A DNA stretch of 64,000 bases, from the NCBI RefSeq assembly GCF_019957155.1, contig NZ_JAIPME010000002.1, positions 1,054,001 through 1,118,000 of the forward strand, in the 5' to 3' direction. Below the pieces are notes generated by a model that was not told the origin of the DNA, ran no database searches, and worked only from the letters and a program-made list of their open reading frames with translations. The stretch is from Anaerococcus murdochii (GTDB taxonomy: Bacteria > Bacillota > Clostridia > Tissierellales > Peptoniphilaceae). The translations under genes and the position numbers were made by a program. This document shows positions 24,641-33,259 of this stretch, in pieces (the stretch's first letter is position 1; each line of letters starts with the position of its first letter).

Positions 24641-26931
24641 AATTTTTATCGACAAGGAATGCCGATCTAAAAATATCAGGTAGACAAGCCATTGTGAAGG
24701 GGATTTCCGATGATGGGGGACTTTTTGTACCAGAATATTTTCCAGAATTTGACATCGGGAAAAATTTGGACCTGTCCTACACAAAGATGGCCCAGAAAAT
24801 CCTTTCTCTTTATCTGACAGATTTTGACAAGGACGACCTTTTGGAATTGATAGAAAAGTCTTACTCGACTTTTGAAGATGAAATTGTAAAAATCGCCTAC
24901 CAAAAAGACTATTACCTAGAACTCTACCATGGCAGGACATCGGCCTTTAAGGACTTTGCCCTCTGTCTTTTGCCAAATCTTTTGGCCTATGCAAAAAAAT
25001 CCCTGGGTATCAAGGAAAAAACCTTGATTTTAACAGCAACATCAGGGGACACTGGCAAGGCCGCCTTGGAAGGTTTTTACAATACTGAAGATATTGATAT
25101 TTTGGTTTTGTATCCGACTGAGGGTGTTAGTGACATTCAAAAGCTCCAGATGGATTCAACAGATTCCCTAAATTCAAAGGTTATAGCAATCGAAGGCAAC
25201 TTTGACGATGCCCAGAGTGCTGTCAAAAAAATCTTTAATGATGAGAATATAAAGGCAGACTTAAAAGAGAAAAATACTTATCTATCGTCAGCAAATTCCA
25301 TCAATATAGGCAGGCTCCTTCCCCAAGTTGTTTACTATTTTTATTCCTATGCAGACTTGGTAAATAAAAACGAAATAAAGTGTGGGGATAAGGTATCTTT
25401 TTGTGTCCCAACTGGTAATTTTGGAGACATTTTGGCTGGTTTTTATGCCAAGGGAATGGGGCTTCCTGTTGGAAAATTAATAATTGCTTCAAATGACAAT
25501 AATGTTTTGACAGATTTCTTTACAACAGGCACCTATGACGTCAACAGAGACCTAGTCAAAACAATTTCGCCATCCATGGATATTTTGGTTTCGTCAAATC
25601 TTGAAAGGTTAATTTTCCACAAGTCTTCGGATGAGGTTGTTAGAGAAAAGATGGAAGATTTAATAAATAAGGGAAGCTTTTCTTTTGACGGCGATTTTTC
25701 TGAATTTATGGCGGGCTTTGCTAATAAAAAGGAAACCGAAGAAGCCATTAAAAAAGTTTATGAAGATGAGGGATATTTGATAGATCCCCATACAAGTGTG
25801 ACCAAGGCTGTTGTAGATAAATTAGGACTTGGGAAAACAATGATTTTATCAACAGCTAGTCCTTATAAATTTGCCGCATCAGTCCTAAGGGCCTTGGGAG
25901 AAAATCCAAAGGAAGACGAATTTGAAAATATAAGGACCCTTTATGAGAAAACCCAGGTAAAAATTCCTAGGGAAATTAGGAAATTAAAGGGCAAGAAAAT
26001 AATCCACAAGACAAAGATTAAAAAAGATAAAATCGCCACAGAAGTCCTCAAATTTGCTGGTCGTGGCAAGAGAATTGCTGTGCCTGCCACATCAGCCAAC
26101 CTGGGCCCAGGCTTTGATGCTCTGGGTTTGGCTCTAGGACTTTATAATACTTGTGAATTTAGGCCTAGTAATGATAAAGAGATTTTTGAGGAAAACCTAA
26201 AAGAAAACCTCATCTATCAAGCTTATAAATATTCCTTTGATTTTTATAAGGAAAAGCAAGTGCCAGTTTCTTTTGACCTTGAAGCGGATATTCCTGTATC
26301 AAGGGGCCTTGGCTCATCTGCAGCTTGCATAGTTATGGGAATTATGGCAGCCTTTGACATCATGGGAAGAGATTTTGACAAAAAAGAAATCCTAAAAATT
26401 GCCACTAGCATAGAAGGTCACCCAGACAATGTGGCCCCAGCCATCTTCGGTGGGGCGGTGGTTTCTATCCTAGAAAATAATCAAGTTTATCTAGAAAAAA
26501 TTGCAATTTCAGATAAGTTTAAGTTTTTGGCCCTAATTCCTGACTTTAGACTTTCAACCAAAGAAGCAAGAGGGGCCCTTCCAGAAACTTACCCAAAGGC
26601 TGATGCAGTTTTCAATATTTCGAGAGTAGCTATGCTGGTTTTAGCTTTGGAATCGGGAGATGAAAACAATTTAAAAATCGCCCTTCAAGATAAAATCCAC
26701 CAGCCATGCAGGTTTAAACTCATTCCAGAAATAGGAAAAATCGAGGAAATAATAAGAGATTCTCGTGCCCTAGGCTCTTATTTAAGCGGTGCTGGATCTA
26801 CAATAATGCTAGTCTTAAAAAAAGATGATCAAATCTCAGAAAAAGAAATAAGGGAAAAATTAGGAAAACTATCAAAGACCTATGACCTAAAAGCTCTAGA
26901 AATTGATAAAAAAGGCGCTTTCATAATCTAA
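24637..26931 (+). CDS. thrC: Fused threonine synthase (ThrC) - homoserine kinase (ThrB)
   Basis: 764 residues in one uninterrupted frame. Residues 1-about 450 are threonine synthase: TRNADLKISGRQAIVKG start, PLP Lys in HGRTSAFKDFA (about 97), LTATSGDTGKAA, VPTGNFGDILAG. From about residue 470 a complete GHMP kinase follows: VPATSANLGPGFDALG, VSRGLGSSAACIVMG, and a late SGAGSTIMLV. It thus joins the last two steps from homoserine to threonine, letting O-phosphohomoserine pass between domains. A Lys-rich linker (KGKKIIHKTKIKK) separates them. The order is reversed relative to the pathway (ThrC first). Normally these are separate genes. Both active sites look intact. Confidence 0.92.
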   Translation: MKFLSTRNADLKISGRQAIVKGISDDGGLFVPEYFPEFDIGKNLDLSYTKMAQKILSLYLTDFDKDDLLELIEKSYSTFEDEIVKIAYQKDYYLELYHGRTSAFKDFALCLLPNLLAYAKKSLGIKEKTLILTATSGDTGKAALEGFYNTEDIDILVLYPTEGVSDIQKLQMDSTDSLNSKVIAIEGNFDDAQSAVKKIFNDENIKADLKEKNTYLSSANSINIGRLLPQVVYYFYSYADLVNKNEIKCGDKVSFCVPTGNFGDILAGFYAKGMGLPVGKLIIASNDNNVLTDFFTTGTYDVNRDLVKTISPSMDILVSSNLERLIFHKSSDEVVREKMEDLINKGSFSFDGDFSEFMAGFANKKETEEAIKKVYEDEGYLIDPHTSVTKAVVDKLGLGKTMILSTASPYKFAASVLRALGENPKEDEFENIRTLYEKTQVKIPREIRKLKGKKIIHKTKIKKDKIATEVLKFAGRGKRIAVPATSANLGPGFDALGLALGLYNTCEFRPSNDKEIFEENLKENLIYQAYKYSFDFYKEKQVPVSFDLEADIPVSRGLGSSAACIVMGIMAAFDIMGRDFDKKEILKIATSIEGHPDNVAPAIFGGAVVSILENNQVYLEKIAISDKFKFLALIPDFRLSTKEARGALPETYPKADAVFNISRVAMLVLALESGDENNLKIALQDKIHQPCRFKLIPEIGKIEEIIRDSRALGSYLSGAGSTIMLVLKKDDQISEKEIREKLGKLSKTYDLKALEIDKKGAFII

Positions 26932-27025
26932 AAAAAGAGAAAAAACTCCACCACACTTATAAAAACCCCAGGATTTTGCTTAATAAATTACCCAAAAGGA
27001 TTATAGAAAGAATATAAAATGCAAA

Positions 27026-27058
27026 GAAAAAAGACGGGGAAAAATCCTCGTCTTTTTG
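27026..27058. terminator. Bidirectional terminator
   Basis: AAAAAGACGGGGA-aaaa-TCCTCGTCTTTTT between the convergent threonine operon and lipoprotein gene. Confidence 0.8.
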
Positions 27059-27062
27059 TGCT

Positions 27063-27548
27063 TTATCTTGGGTCATTTAATTTTAGGTTTTCTTCAAAAC
27101 CTGAAGGGTCCCCATCCTTAGCTTTTTCTAGACTATCTTTGAAAGCTTTTCTAGTGGCATCATCACATTTATCAGGGCCCATATAAGCCATACCAGGAGC
27201 TTTTTCAAGCTCTTTAAGAGCCTTTTCTGCCTTTTCTGGATTGGTTTTATAATTATTTAACCATTCCTCCTGCCAAGCAGCCTCCCAATATTGGGAAGCC
27301 CTAGTATTGCCGTAACCAGCTTCAAAAGTTGCATCCTTATCATCATCTAAATGGTCAGGAATTTCATAACCCTCTGGCCAATCAAGCTTATTAGCAGAAT
27401 CAACAAAGTCTTTCTCAGTTTCTTCAAAACTAATAAGAGAATCAGACCCAACCTCAACATCAGCCTTAGACTTGCCACAAGCAGTCATTCCCAAAGCAAG
27501 CCCAAAAACAAGAGCTGCCTTTACAAAAACATTAAAACTTTTTTTCAT
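27063..27548 (-). CDS. Lipoprotein of unknown function
   Basis: 161 residues. Signal II peptide with lipobox MTAC (Cys about 24), then an acidic, helix-rich domain with Trp-rich segments (KLDWPEGYEIP, QYWEAAWQEEWLNN). GGAG precedes ATG. It is divergent from a sigma/anti-sigma-like pair. A decayed copy of its 3' end and upstream region lies at 30049-30190, on the far side of that pair and in the same orientation. I do not recognise the family. Confidence 0.75.
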   Translation of the reverse strand: MKKSFNVFVKAALVFGLALGMTACGKSKADVEVGSDSLISFEETEKDFVDSANKLDWPEGYEIPDHLDDDKDATFEAGYGNTRASQYWEAAWQEEWLNNYKTNPEKAEKALKELEKAPGMAYMGPDKCDDATRKAFKDSLEKAKDGDPSGFEENLKLNDPR

Positions 27549-27777
27549 AATAATTCTCCTTTGTAATTTTAAAATTCTTAAGTTAACTTAATTACAAATA
27601 AATTATAGCAAGCATAAAAAGATGATACAATTACAAGATTTGTAAGGAAGGAGGATAAATAAAATGGGTATATAATTGACAAGATAAGCTAAAATTTGGA
27701 AAACTTGAAAAAATAGAAAACTATGTAATATTTCTCACTAATTTACGTCTTATAGGATAGAGGGAGTGAAAGATTTT

Positions 27778-28335
27778 ATGGATGATAAGGACATAATCAA
27801 ATTATATTTTGATAGGAATGAAGCTGCAATCAAAGAAACGGACCTGAAATATAGACCCTATTGCTTTAGGATTAGTAACAATATTTTGAGAGATTACCAA
27901 AGTGCAGAGGAATGTGTAAATGACACCTACCTAGAAACTTGGAGGACAATTCCACCGCAAAATCCCAATGTTTTTAAATTATTTCTGGCAAAAATTACTA
28001 GGAATTTGTCCCTAGATTCCTATCGAAAAACCCATGCCCAAAAAAGAGGAGGAGGGCAAATGCCTTTGATACTTGACGAGTTAGGTGAGGTTGTTTCAGG
28101 CAATTATGATTTGGAAGAAGAGGTCATTTATAGGGATTTGTTAAGGATTTTAAATGACTTTGTAAATAACTTATCTGACGAAGATAAAACAATCTTTTTA
28201 CAGCGTTATTTTTACGCCATGCCTCTTAAGGAAATCGCCTCAAATTCAAACTACAAGTACAACAATTTAGTGACAAGGCTACATAGACTTAGAAAAAAAC
28301 TAAGAGAAATCTTAGAAAGCGAGGGATTATTATGA
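27778..28335 (+). CDS. Sigma-70 family RNA polymerase sigma factor (ECF-like)
   Basis: About 185 residues. Region 2 (about 20-85: SAEECVNDTYLETWR, FLAKITRNLSLDSYRK) and region 4 (about 125-185: LSDEDKTIFLQRYF, PLKEIASNSN helix-turn-helix, VTRLHRLRKKLRE) are clear. ATG 27778 is chosen, with AGGGAG 11 bases upstream; GTG 27766 is the alternative and overlaps that site. The stop overlaps the next start (ATGA), as for sigma/anti-sigma pairs. Confidence 0.88.
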   Translation: MDDKDIIKLYFDRNEAAIKETDLKYRPYCFRISNNILRDYQSAEECVNDTYLETWRTIPPQNPNVFKLFLAKITRNLSLDSYRKTHAQKRGGGQMPLILDELGEVVSGNYDLEEEVIYRDLLRILNDFVNNLSDEDKTIFLQRYFYAMPLKEIASNSNYKYNNLVTRLHRLRKKLREILESEGLL

Positions 28336-29969
28336 AAAAGAAAAATAGGGAAAATAAAAATTCCGAAATTCTCTTTAAGGCCGTTGGCGACTTAGAAGAA
28401 GAGACCTACAAGGTCGGGGGCAAAAGCGTTGACCTTGATACCAAGGCCAAACATAAAAGTTTTTCATGGAAAAAAATAGGAGCCCTTGCAGCCTGCCTAG
28501 CCCTAGTCGTTGGTTCTCTTAGCTTTTTGAAAGAATGGCTACCTGGCAGTACTTCTATGGGCCCATCCAAGGAAATCACCACTGATGAAGCCGGAGGATT
28601 TATGAAATACGAGGGACCAACCATGCCCCTAATTATAGGATCTTCTGATTATAAGGACGATATGAAGGCTAATCGTAAATTAACTTTTGATTTTTTTACT
28701 ACAAATATCGCAGATTCTAGCCCCAAAACAGCCTTGCTAAAGGACCAATATATAATAGAAAACAAGGGACCTGCAAATAAAATAAAGCTCTTCTATCCCT
28801 TTGTATCAAGCGTCGATGACTTAGCCTACTCATGTCCAACAATTGACCAAGACGGGAATGCCTTGCAGGCAAAATTACATTACGGAAACTATACAGGGGA
28901 TTTTGTTTCAACAGCTAATGGAATAGATCCAGCAGAGACCCTTAACCTTAGGGACTATATGTCATGGAAAGACTATCAAAAAATCTTAAATGACGGGTCT
29001 TATCTGAAAGAAGCCCTTGGACAAAGCCCAAACACCAAGGATATCCCAGTAACAGTTTACAGTCTAAGTAACTCCTACTATGAAGAAAACAATGAGGATG
29101 AAAATCCAACCTTAGTCGCTGGCATAGAAATTGATAGGGACAAGTCCAAGGTCTTAAGTCTAGGTTTTGATGGCTTTGGCAAATTTGATGACGGTAAGGA
29201 AGAATTTTACCAATACTCCATCCCAAAAAAAGATGAAAAATCGATATATGGGGACAAGCACTATTTGATTATCCTAGGCCAGGATACACCAAGTGTGAAA
29301 ATCGAAGCCCAAAGCACAGGAGGTTGGGATGGCTATGAAGATAAAGCATCCAAGCTTAGAAATAATTTAAAAAATGCCGGAGCGGACCTAGAAAGACAAG
29401 AAATGAGCCTAGATGAGGCCTTAGACTTAGCATTACCAATTTTATATGAACATTACAAGGAAAACCAAGAATCTAGGGAAAAAGACTTTGCCTATTGGAA
29501 ATTAGATAATGACAATGTTTCATCATATACCCTATCCTATGAGGAATACAAAGCCCTCTACATCAAGGAACTTTTTGCCACAGGTGCCTTAAGCGAAAAA
29601 CCAATGATGAGATACGAAAATGGCAACCTAGACCTCATGGACGTAACAAACACTCAAAGAATAATCTTTGCAGAATTTGAAATAGACCTAGGAGAAAATC
29701 AAAGAAGTCAAATAACTATAAGCTCTTACAAACAAGGTTCTTACGACTTATACGGCGAGAGAAATGACCAAAAAATATATGGCTACGACCTATTAACCAA
29801 GCTAGACTCAGCCATAGACGTGGATAAATTCGAAACACAAATCATAGACTACGACAAGCTTACCATAGGAGAAGGAAACCTCGCCTTTGATTTAGAAAAA
29901 AACATCAAAACCCAAACCCTATCCAAGAACCAAGACTACTATTATATGGAAGTAAGGGGAAAGAAGTAA
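28332..29969 (+). CDS. Membrane-anchored anti-sigma-like protein
   Basis: 545 residues: about 46 cytoplasmic residues, one membrane helix (about 48-66, IGALAACLALVVGSLSFL), then about 475 extracellular residues rich in Tyr/Asp with no recognised domain. The topology and coupling to the sigma gene match proteins encoded with ECF-like sigma factors that hold the sigma at the membrane (often DUF4179-like). The extracellular part may sense envelope stress. No zinc-binding anti-sigma motif in the N-terminus. A strong terminator follows. Confidence 0.7.
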   Translation: MKKKNRENKNSEILFKAVGDLEEETYKVGGKSVDLDTKAKHKSFSWKKIGALAACLALVVGSLSFLKEWLPGSTSMGPSKEITTDEAGGFMKYEGPTMPLIIGSSDYKDDMKANRKLTFDFFTTNIADSSPKTALLKDQYIIENKGPANKIKLFYPFVSSVDDLAYSCPTIDQDGNALQAKLHYGNYTGDFVSTANGIDPAETLNLRDYMSWKDYQKILNDGSYLKEALGQSPNTKDIPVTVYSLSNSYYEENNEDENPTLVAGIEIDRDKSKVLSLGFDGFGKFDDGKEEFYQYSIPKKDEKSIYGDKHYLIILGQDTPSVKIEAQSTGGWDGYEDKASKLRNNLKNAGADLERQEMSLDEALDLALPILYEHYKENQESREKDFAYWKLDNDNVSSYTLSYEEYKALYIKELFATGALSEKPMMRYENGNLDLMDVTNTQRIIFAEFEIDLGENQRSQITISSYKQGSYDLYGERNDQKIYGYDLLTKLDSAIDVDKFETQIIDYDKLTIGEGNLAFDLEKNIKTQTLSKNQDYYYMEVRGKK

Positions 29970-29986
29970 ATTCAGACAAGCTTAAT

Positions 29987-30036
29987 AAAGGTGATGTGGA
30001 AAATAGATATAGCTATTTTGTAACATCACCTTTTTT
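29987..30036 (+). terminator. Terminator of the sigma/anti-sigma operon
   Basis: AAAGGTGATGT...ACATCACCTTTTTT with an inner AAAATAG/CTATTTT stem. Confidence 0.8.
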
Positions 30037-30048
30037 AATATATAAATT

Positions 30049-30190
30049 TTATCTAGGGTCATTTAATTTCAGGTTTTCTTCAAAACCAGAAGAATAATCA
30101 GCCGTGGCCCTGTCATACCCAAACCAAGCAAGAAAAGATGATATAATTACATGATTTGTGGGAAAGGATAGATTGGTATCTATAATAGAA
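30049..30190 (-). pseudogene. Remnant of the 27063 lipoprotein gene
   Basis: The minus strand encodes the same last residues (GFEENLKLNDPR and stop) as the gene at 27063. After about 15 codons homology jumps to DNA like that upstream of the intact gene (compare 30131-30170 with 27608-27650: AAAAGATGATA, AATTACA, GATTTGT). So a second copy lost most of its coding part by internal deletion. It has the same orientation and brackets the sigma/anti-sigma pair. Confidence 0.65.
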
Positions 30191-30340
30191 TAAATAATTT
30201 TATAAAAACCCTAGTTTAATATATAATGTAAATAAGAACTAGGCATGAGCTTAAATTGAAATAAAAAAACGGAAAAATACAAGTGAATAAGAATTAACTT
30301 ATTTAATTTTAAAACCTGATGAAATAGGGAATTTTTTACT

Positions 30341-30430
30341 GTTCTACCCGCGCAAGCGGGGATGATCCCAACGAACAAGAGGGCTATTGGTATTATCTTG
30401 AGTTCTACCCGCACACGCGGGGTTTATAAT
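30341..30430 (+). CRISPR. One-spacer CRISPR relic, type I-E-like repeat
   Basis: Repeat 1 at 30341-30369 is 29 bases with CCCGC-gcaa-GCGGG at its centre and GATGATCCC at its end. A 32-base spacer (30370-30401) follows, then repeat 2 (30402-30430), which keeps GTTCTACCCGC-acac-GCGGGG but is degenerate in its last 9 bases, as terminal repeats are. The 29+32 geometry and repeat sequence are those of type I-E arrays. The degenerate end puts the leader on the left (AT-rich 30230-30340). No cas gene lies in the window. Confidence 0.82.
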
Positions 30431-30743
30431 AATTAGACTATAGTTTTCTATTATGCTTAAATCAGACCACAATGGGTATAATATTAGTGGGAGTATTAAT
30501 ACTTTTTCGATTCGAATTTTTTTTATAAATCATCTATTTTTTTCAATCTTATTTCTTAAATTATTTTCATTTTTTAATTCTACTTTTATCAATTTTTATT
30601 CATCAAAAGTATCACAATTATGTGAAATATTCAATTTATTTTCTAGGGAATAAGTGGGGAAGCAAGAAAAGCAGATTTTAAGCCAAAAATAGTAAGATTT
30701 TACAATTAACCAAGAAAGTTTTTTTATTAAATAAGGAGTAGGT
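30431..30743. other. AT-rich gene-free stretch after the CRISPR relic
   Basis: Very AT-rich. A 66-codon frame (30453-30653) lacks a ribosome site and is mostly Phe/Ile/Ser from T-runs, so I do not call it. AAGGAG at 30733 belongs to the next small gene. Confidence 0.5.
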
Positions 30744-30984
30744 ATGTATTATTATTGCATAGCGTATGATGATGGAAATATTTTGATAAGATATAACAAG
30801 GATGGCTTAATAGAAAGATACGACGTGTGCAAGAAAGAATTTTCCGATTCAGAGATATGATCCTGATGGGAAAGTTTGGATTACAGATTGGGATATGCTT
30901 GCTGTTTATACAGGTAACATTATAGCTATTCCAATATCTAAAGAAGAAGCAAGGAAAATTATTGGAAAAGGAGGAAAATTATGA
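30744..30984 (+). pseudogene. Frameshifted small gene of unknown function
   Basis: ATG 30744 with AAGGAG upstream opens a frame (MYYYCIAYDDGNILIRY...) that stops at 30858-30860. The next frame continues from about 30853 as RYDPDGKVWITDWDMLAVY to TGA 30982-30984, which overlaps the next start. Joined, the product would be about 79 residues. A one-base indel near 30850 explains the break. Family not recognised; WITDWD suggests a small globular, beta-rich protein. Confidence 0.55.
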
Positions 30985-31155
30985 ATAGAGAATATTTAAT
31001 AATGAGAATAGCACTGGGGGTATACAACTGCAGAGGCTAATAATATCACTCTTACAGAAGATGACAAGGAAGCCATTGAGTGGTACAAGAAGGAGTCTGA
31101 GAAGGCTAAGCAAGAGGGGAGGCATATTGTTTTTTATGCTCCTGATATGGATTAA
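30981..31155 (+). pseudogene. Frameshifted copy of the small gene at 31204
   Basis: Begins MNREYLIMRIALG and loses frame at a run of five G (31016-31020). With four G it would continue as YTTAEANNITLTEDD to APDMD and stop at 31153-31155, matching the downstream paralogue along its whole length. A homopolymer indel, phase variation or read error are all possible. AAAGGAGG lies just upstream. Confidence 0.6.
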
Positions 31156-31203
31156 GCTTTTTTAATGATTGTTTTTGAGTTTATAGGATAAAGGAGATAA
31201 AAA

Positions 31204-31377
31204 TTGAATAGAGAATATGTAATTATTGGGATTGCTTTGGGAAAAACAACAGCAGAGAAAAATAATATTGTGCTCACAGAAGAAGAAAAAGAAAGAATTA
31301 AGAGATACCAGGAAGAAAGTGCCAAGGCTAAGAAAGAGGGGAGGCAGCTTGTTTGGTATGCGCCAGACATGGATTAG
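31204..31377 (+). CDS. Small hypothetical protein (57 aa), TTG start
   Basis: 57 residues from TTG 31204 with AAAGGAG upstream: NREYVIIGIALGKTTAEKNN, a Lys/Glu-rich helix, and WYAPDMD at the end. It is the intact member of a tandem pair with 30981-31155 (about 60 percent identity by eye). No signal peptide or membrane helix; the early IIGIALG stretch is short. Function unknown. The conserved ends in both copies (REY, APDMD) support coding. Confidence 0.6.
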   Translation: MNREYVIIGIALGKTTAEKNNIVLTEEEKERIKRYQEESAKAKKEGRQLVWYAPDMD

Positions 31378-31379
31378 TT

Positions 31380-31601
31380 GTGGAAAGAGAATTAACACCA
31401 GATGAAGAAAAAGAATTAACTATATTAGGTAAAAAAATGTTGCATACCGCACCACCAATCACTGAAAAAGAGATGGAGAGATACATAGAATTATCTGATA
31501 AAAAGTATGGAACCATGGAAGAAAGGGAAGAAGAAATCAGAGAAAACCGTAAGAATTTCTTGAAATTACAAGAAAAGCTTAGTAAAAAGCTCAAAAGATA
31601 A
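31380..31601 (+). CDS. Small hypothetical coiled-coil protein
   Basis: About 73 residues if GTG 31380 is used (VERELTPDEEKEL...); TTG 31353 is an earlier in-frame option inside the previous gene. Highly charged and helical (EEREEEIRENRKNFLKLQEKL) with no recognised family. It follows the TAG of the 57-residue gene by 2 bases, so it may be translated by coupling or be the displaced 3' part of a longer gene. No good ribosome site. Confidence 0.5.
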   Translation: MERELTPDEEKELTILGKKMLHTAPPITEKEMERYIELSDKKYGTMEEREEEIRENRKNFLKLQEKLSKKLKR

Positions 31602-31715
31602 TTGTAATTTTCGAATAAAAATATCTTAGAAAATGATTTAAAATTTTAAATAAAATATGATTTTATTTCTATATATTTTCTCTAAAAATATGAGATCCAA
31701 TATTTAATTTTAAGT

Positions 31716-31754
31716 AAAAAAGGCAAAACCATCTATTTTGGTCTTGCCTTTTTT
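31716..31754. terminator. Bidirectional terminator
   Basis: AAAAAAGGCAAAACC...GGTCTTGCCTTTTTT between the small-gene cluster and the convergent transporter gene. Confidence 0.75.
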
Positions 31755-31769
31755 GATTTTCAAATCTAA

Positions 31770-33086
31770 TTAGAATGAAATATGGTATCTCATTGCTATG
31801 AAGCATAGGGCTATGGCTAGGGGTACGAAGATGAATTTGCCTGTGTAATACCAGATAGATCCATATTTGCCTTCTACGCTCTTGTTTACTTCGGCTAGGA
31901 GTTCTTCTTTCTTGATTACCCAGAACCAAGTGATGGCGCCAATTATTCCGCTGATTGGGAGGATGTAGATGGTTACAATGTCCATCCAAGGGCCCCATTT
32001 TGAGATTGGTTCTATGAAGATGCCTATTAGGTAAATTGTTGCAATTAGGGTAATTAGGACCATTTTTCTTTTGAGTTTTGGAAAGCTAAAAACTATAGCT
32101 TCGGTGATGGTTTCTAGCATGGATTGGATTGATGAAATGCCTGCAAAGACTACTGCTAAGAATAAGATTATTCCGTAAAGTCTTCCAAGGGGCATTTCTT
32201 TTAATGCTTGGGGTAAGACTACAAAAAGTAGTTTTGGTCCGGATTCTGGCGAAAATCCGTAGGCAAAACAAGCTGGTAGCATGACGAAAGCTGATATCAT
32301 AGCTGATAGGGTGTCGAGGCCCATGGTGATGGTTGATGCCTTGATGACGTCTTCATCGTCTGGCAGATATGACCCGTAGACTACCATTACAGTTCCAACT
32401 AGGGATAGGGAGAAAAAGGCCTGGCCCATGGCTGCAACCCAGGTTTTAACTTCCTTAAGCTTTCCTATATCCATATTAAAGATAAATTTATAACCGCCCA
32501 TGGCTCCTTCTAGGAAAAACACTCTGATGGCGAGGATTAAAAATAGAATGAAGAATAGGGGCATGATAAATTTATTGGTTTTTTCAATACCCTTTGTTTC
32601 GTAGGCTAGGGCAAAATAAACTAGGACCATCAAAATAAGATGAGGAAGGATTACCCTAAAGTCAGTTTCCGATATGGATTCAAACCAGGCAGCACTTTCT
32701 ATAGTAAAAATCTCCCCTGTGATTGTGTCGATTAGGGCTTTTAGGACATAGGTGATTACAACAGCATAGCCGATTGATAAAAGACCTACACCTATCATTG
32801 GCAACCACCTAATTATTTTGCCAAATTTTTCCATATTTCTTTCTTTATAGGCTTCTCGATAGACAACCATTGGGCCTGACTTATATTTCCTGCCTATGGC
32901 GTTTTCTGCGGCAAGGCCTACCCTGCCAAAGATGAAGGCAAAAAGTAGGTAGGGCAATAAGAATGCTAAGCCTCCGTTTGATCCTAATTGATAGGGAAAG
33001 GCCCAAACGTTGGCAAGGCCTACAGCCGAGCCCACGCAGGCCATGATGAATCCCCATTTTGAAGAAAATTTATTTCTATTTTCCAT
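31770..33086 (-). CDS. Sodium-dependent transporter of the NSS (SNF) family
   Basis: 438 residues from ATG 33086. The N-terminal block WGFIMACVGSAVGLANVWAF and GGLAFLLPYL is the neurotransmitter:sodium symporter signature; about 11-12 membrane helices follow. It likely imports an amino acid with sodium (tryptophan, tyrosine or branched chain in bacterial members); the substrate cannot be read. The start is set at MENRNKF because GGAG lies 6 bases upstream; the frame is open 26 codons further but those encode an implausible leader. Monocistronic. Confidence 0.88.
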   Translation of the reverse strand: MENRNKFSSKWGFIMACVGSAVGLANVWAFPYQLGSNGGLAFLLPYLLFAFIFGRVGLAAENAIGRKYKSGPMVVYREAYKERNMEKFGKIIRWLPMIGVGLLSIGYAVVITYVLKALIDTITGEIFTIESAAWFESISETDFRVILPHLILMVLVYFALAYETKGIEKTNKFIMPLFFILFLILAIRVFFLEGAMGGYKFIFNMDIGKLKEVKTWVAAMGQAFFSLSLVGTVMVVYGSYLPDDEDVIKASTITMGLDTLSAMISAFVMLPACFAYGFSPESGPKLLFVVLPQALKEMPLGRLYGIILFLAVVFAGISSIQSMLETITEAIVFSFPKLKRKMVLITLIATIYLIGIFIEPISKWGPWMDIVTIYILPISGIIGAITWFWVIKKEELLAEVNKSVEGKYGSIWYYTGKFIFVPLAIALCFIAMRYHISF

Positions 33087-33259
33087 AATAACTCCAATAA
33101 ATATTTTTTTCACATTTGTGATGAATACTCTAATTATAATTAATTTTGGGAAATAATCAAGCAATTAGTGGACTTTAGGAAATATTTTCTGGGAATATTT
33201 GTAAAAGCCTTTAAAGATAAGCAAGACTTAGGGTATAATGAATCGAGAAAAGGAAAATT

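Noticed and set aside
28332..29969. RsgI-like anti-sigma with carbohydrate-binding domain
   Set aside because: The extracellular part shows no carbohydrate-binding motif and the N-terminus does not match RsgI.
30453..30653. 66-codon Phe/Ser-rich frame
   Set aside because: T-rich DNA without a ribosome site; composition explains the hydrophobic reading.
31204..31601. Toxin-antitoxin pair from two adjacent small genes
   Set aside because: No recognised toxin or antitoxin fold; the upstream copy is a paralogue, not a partner.
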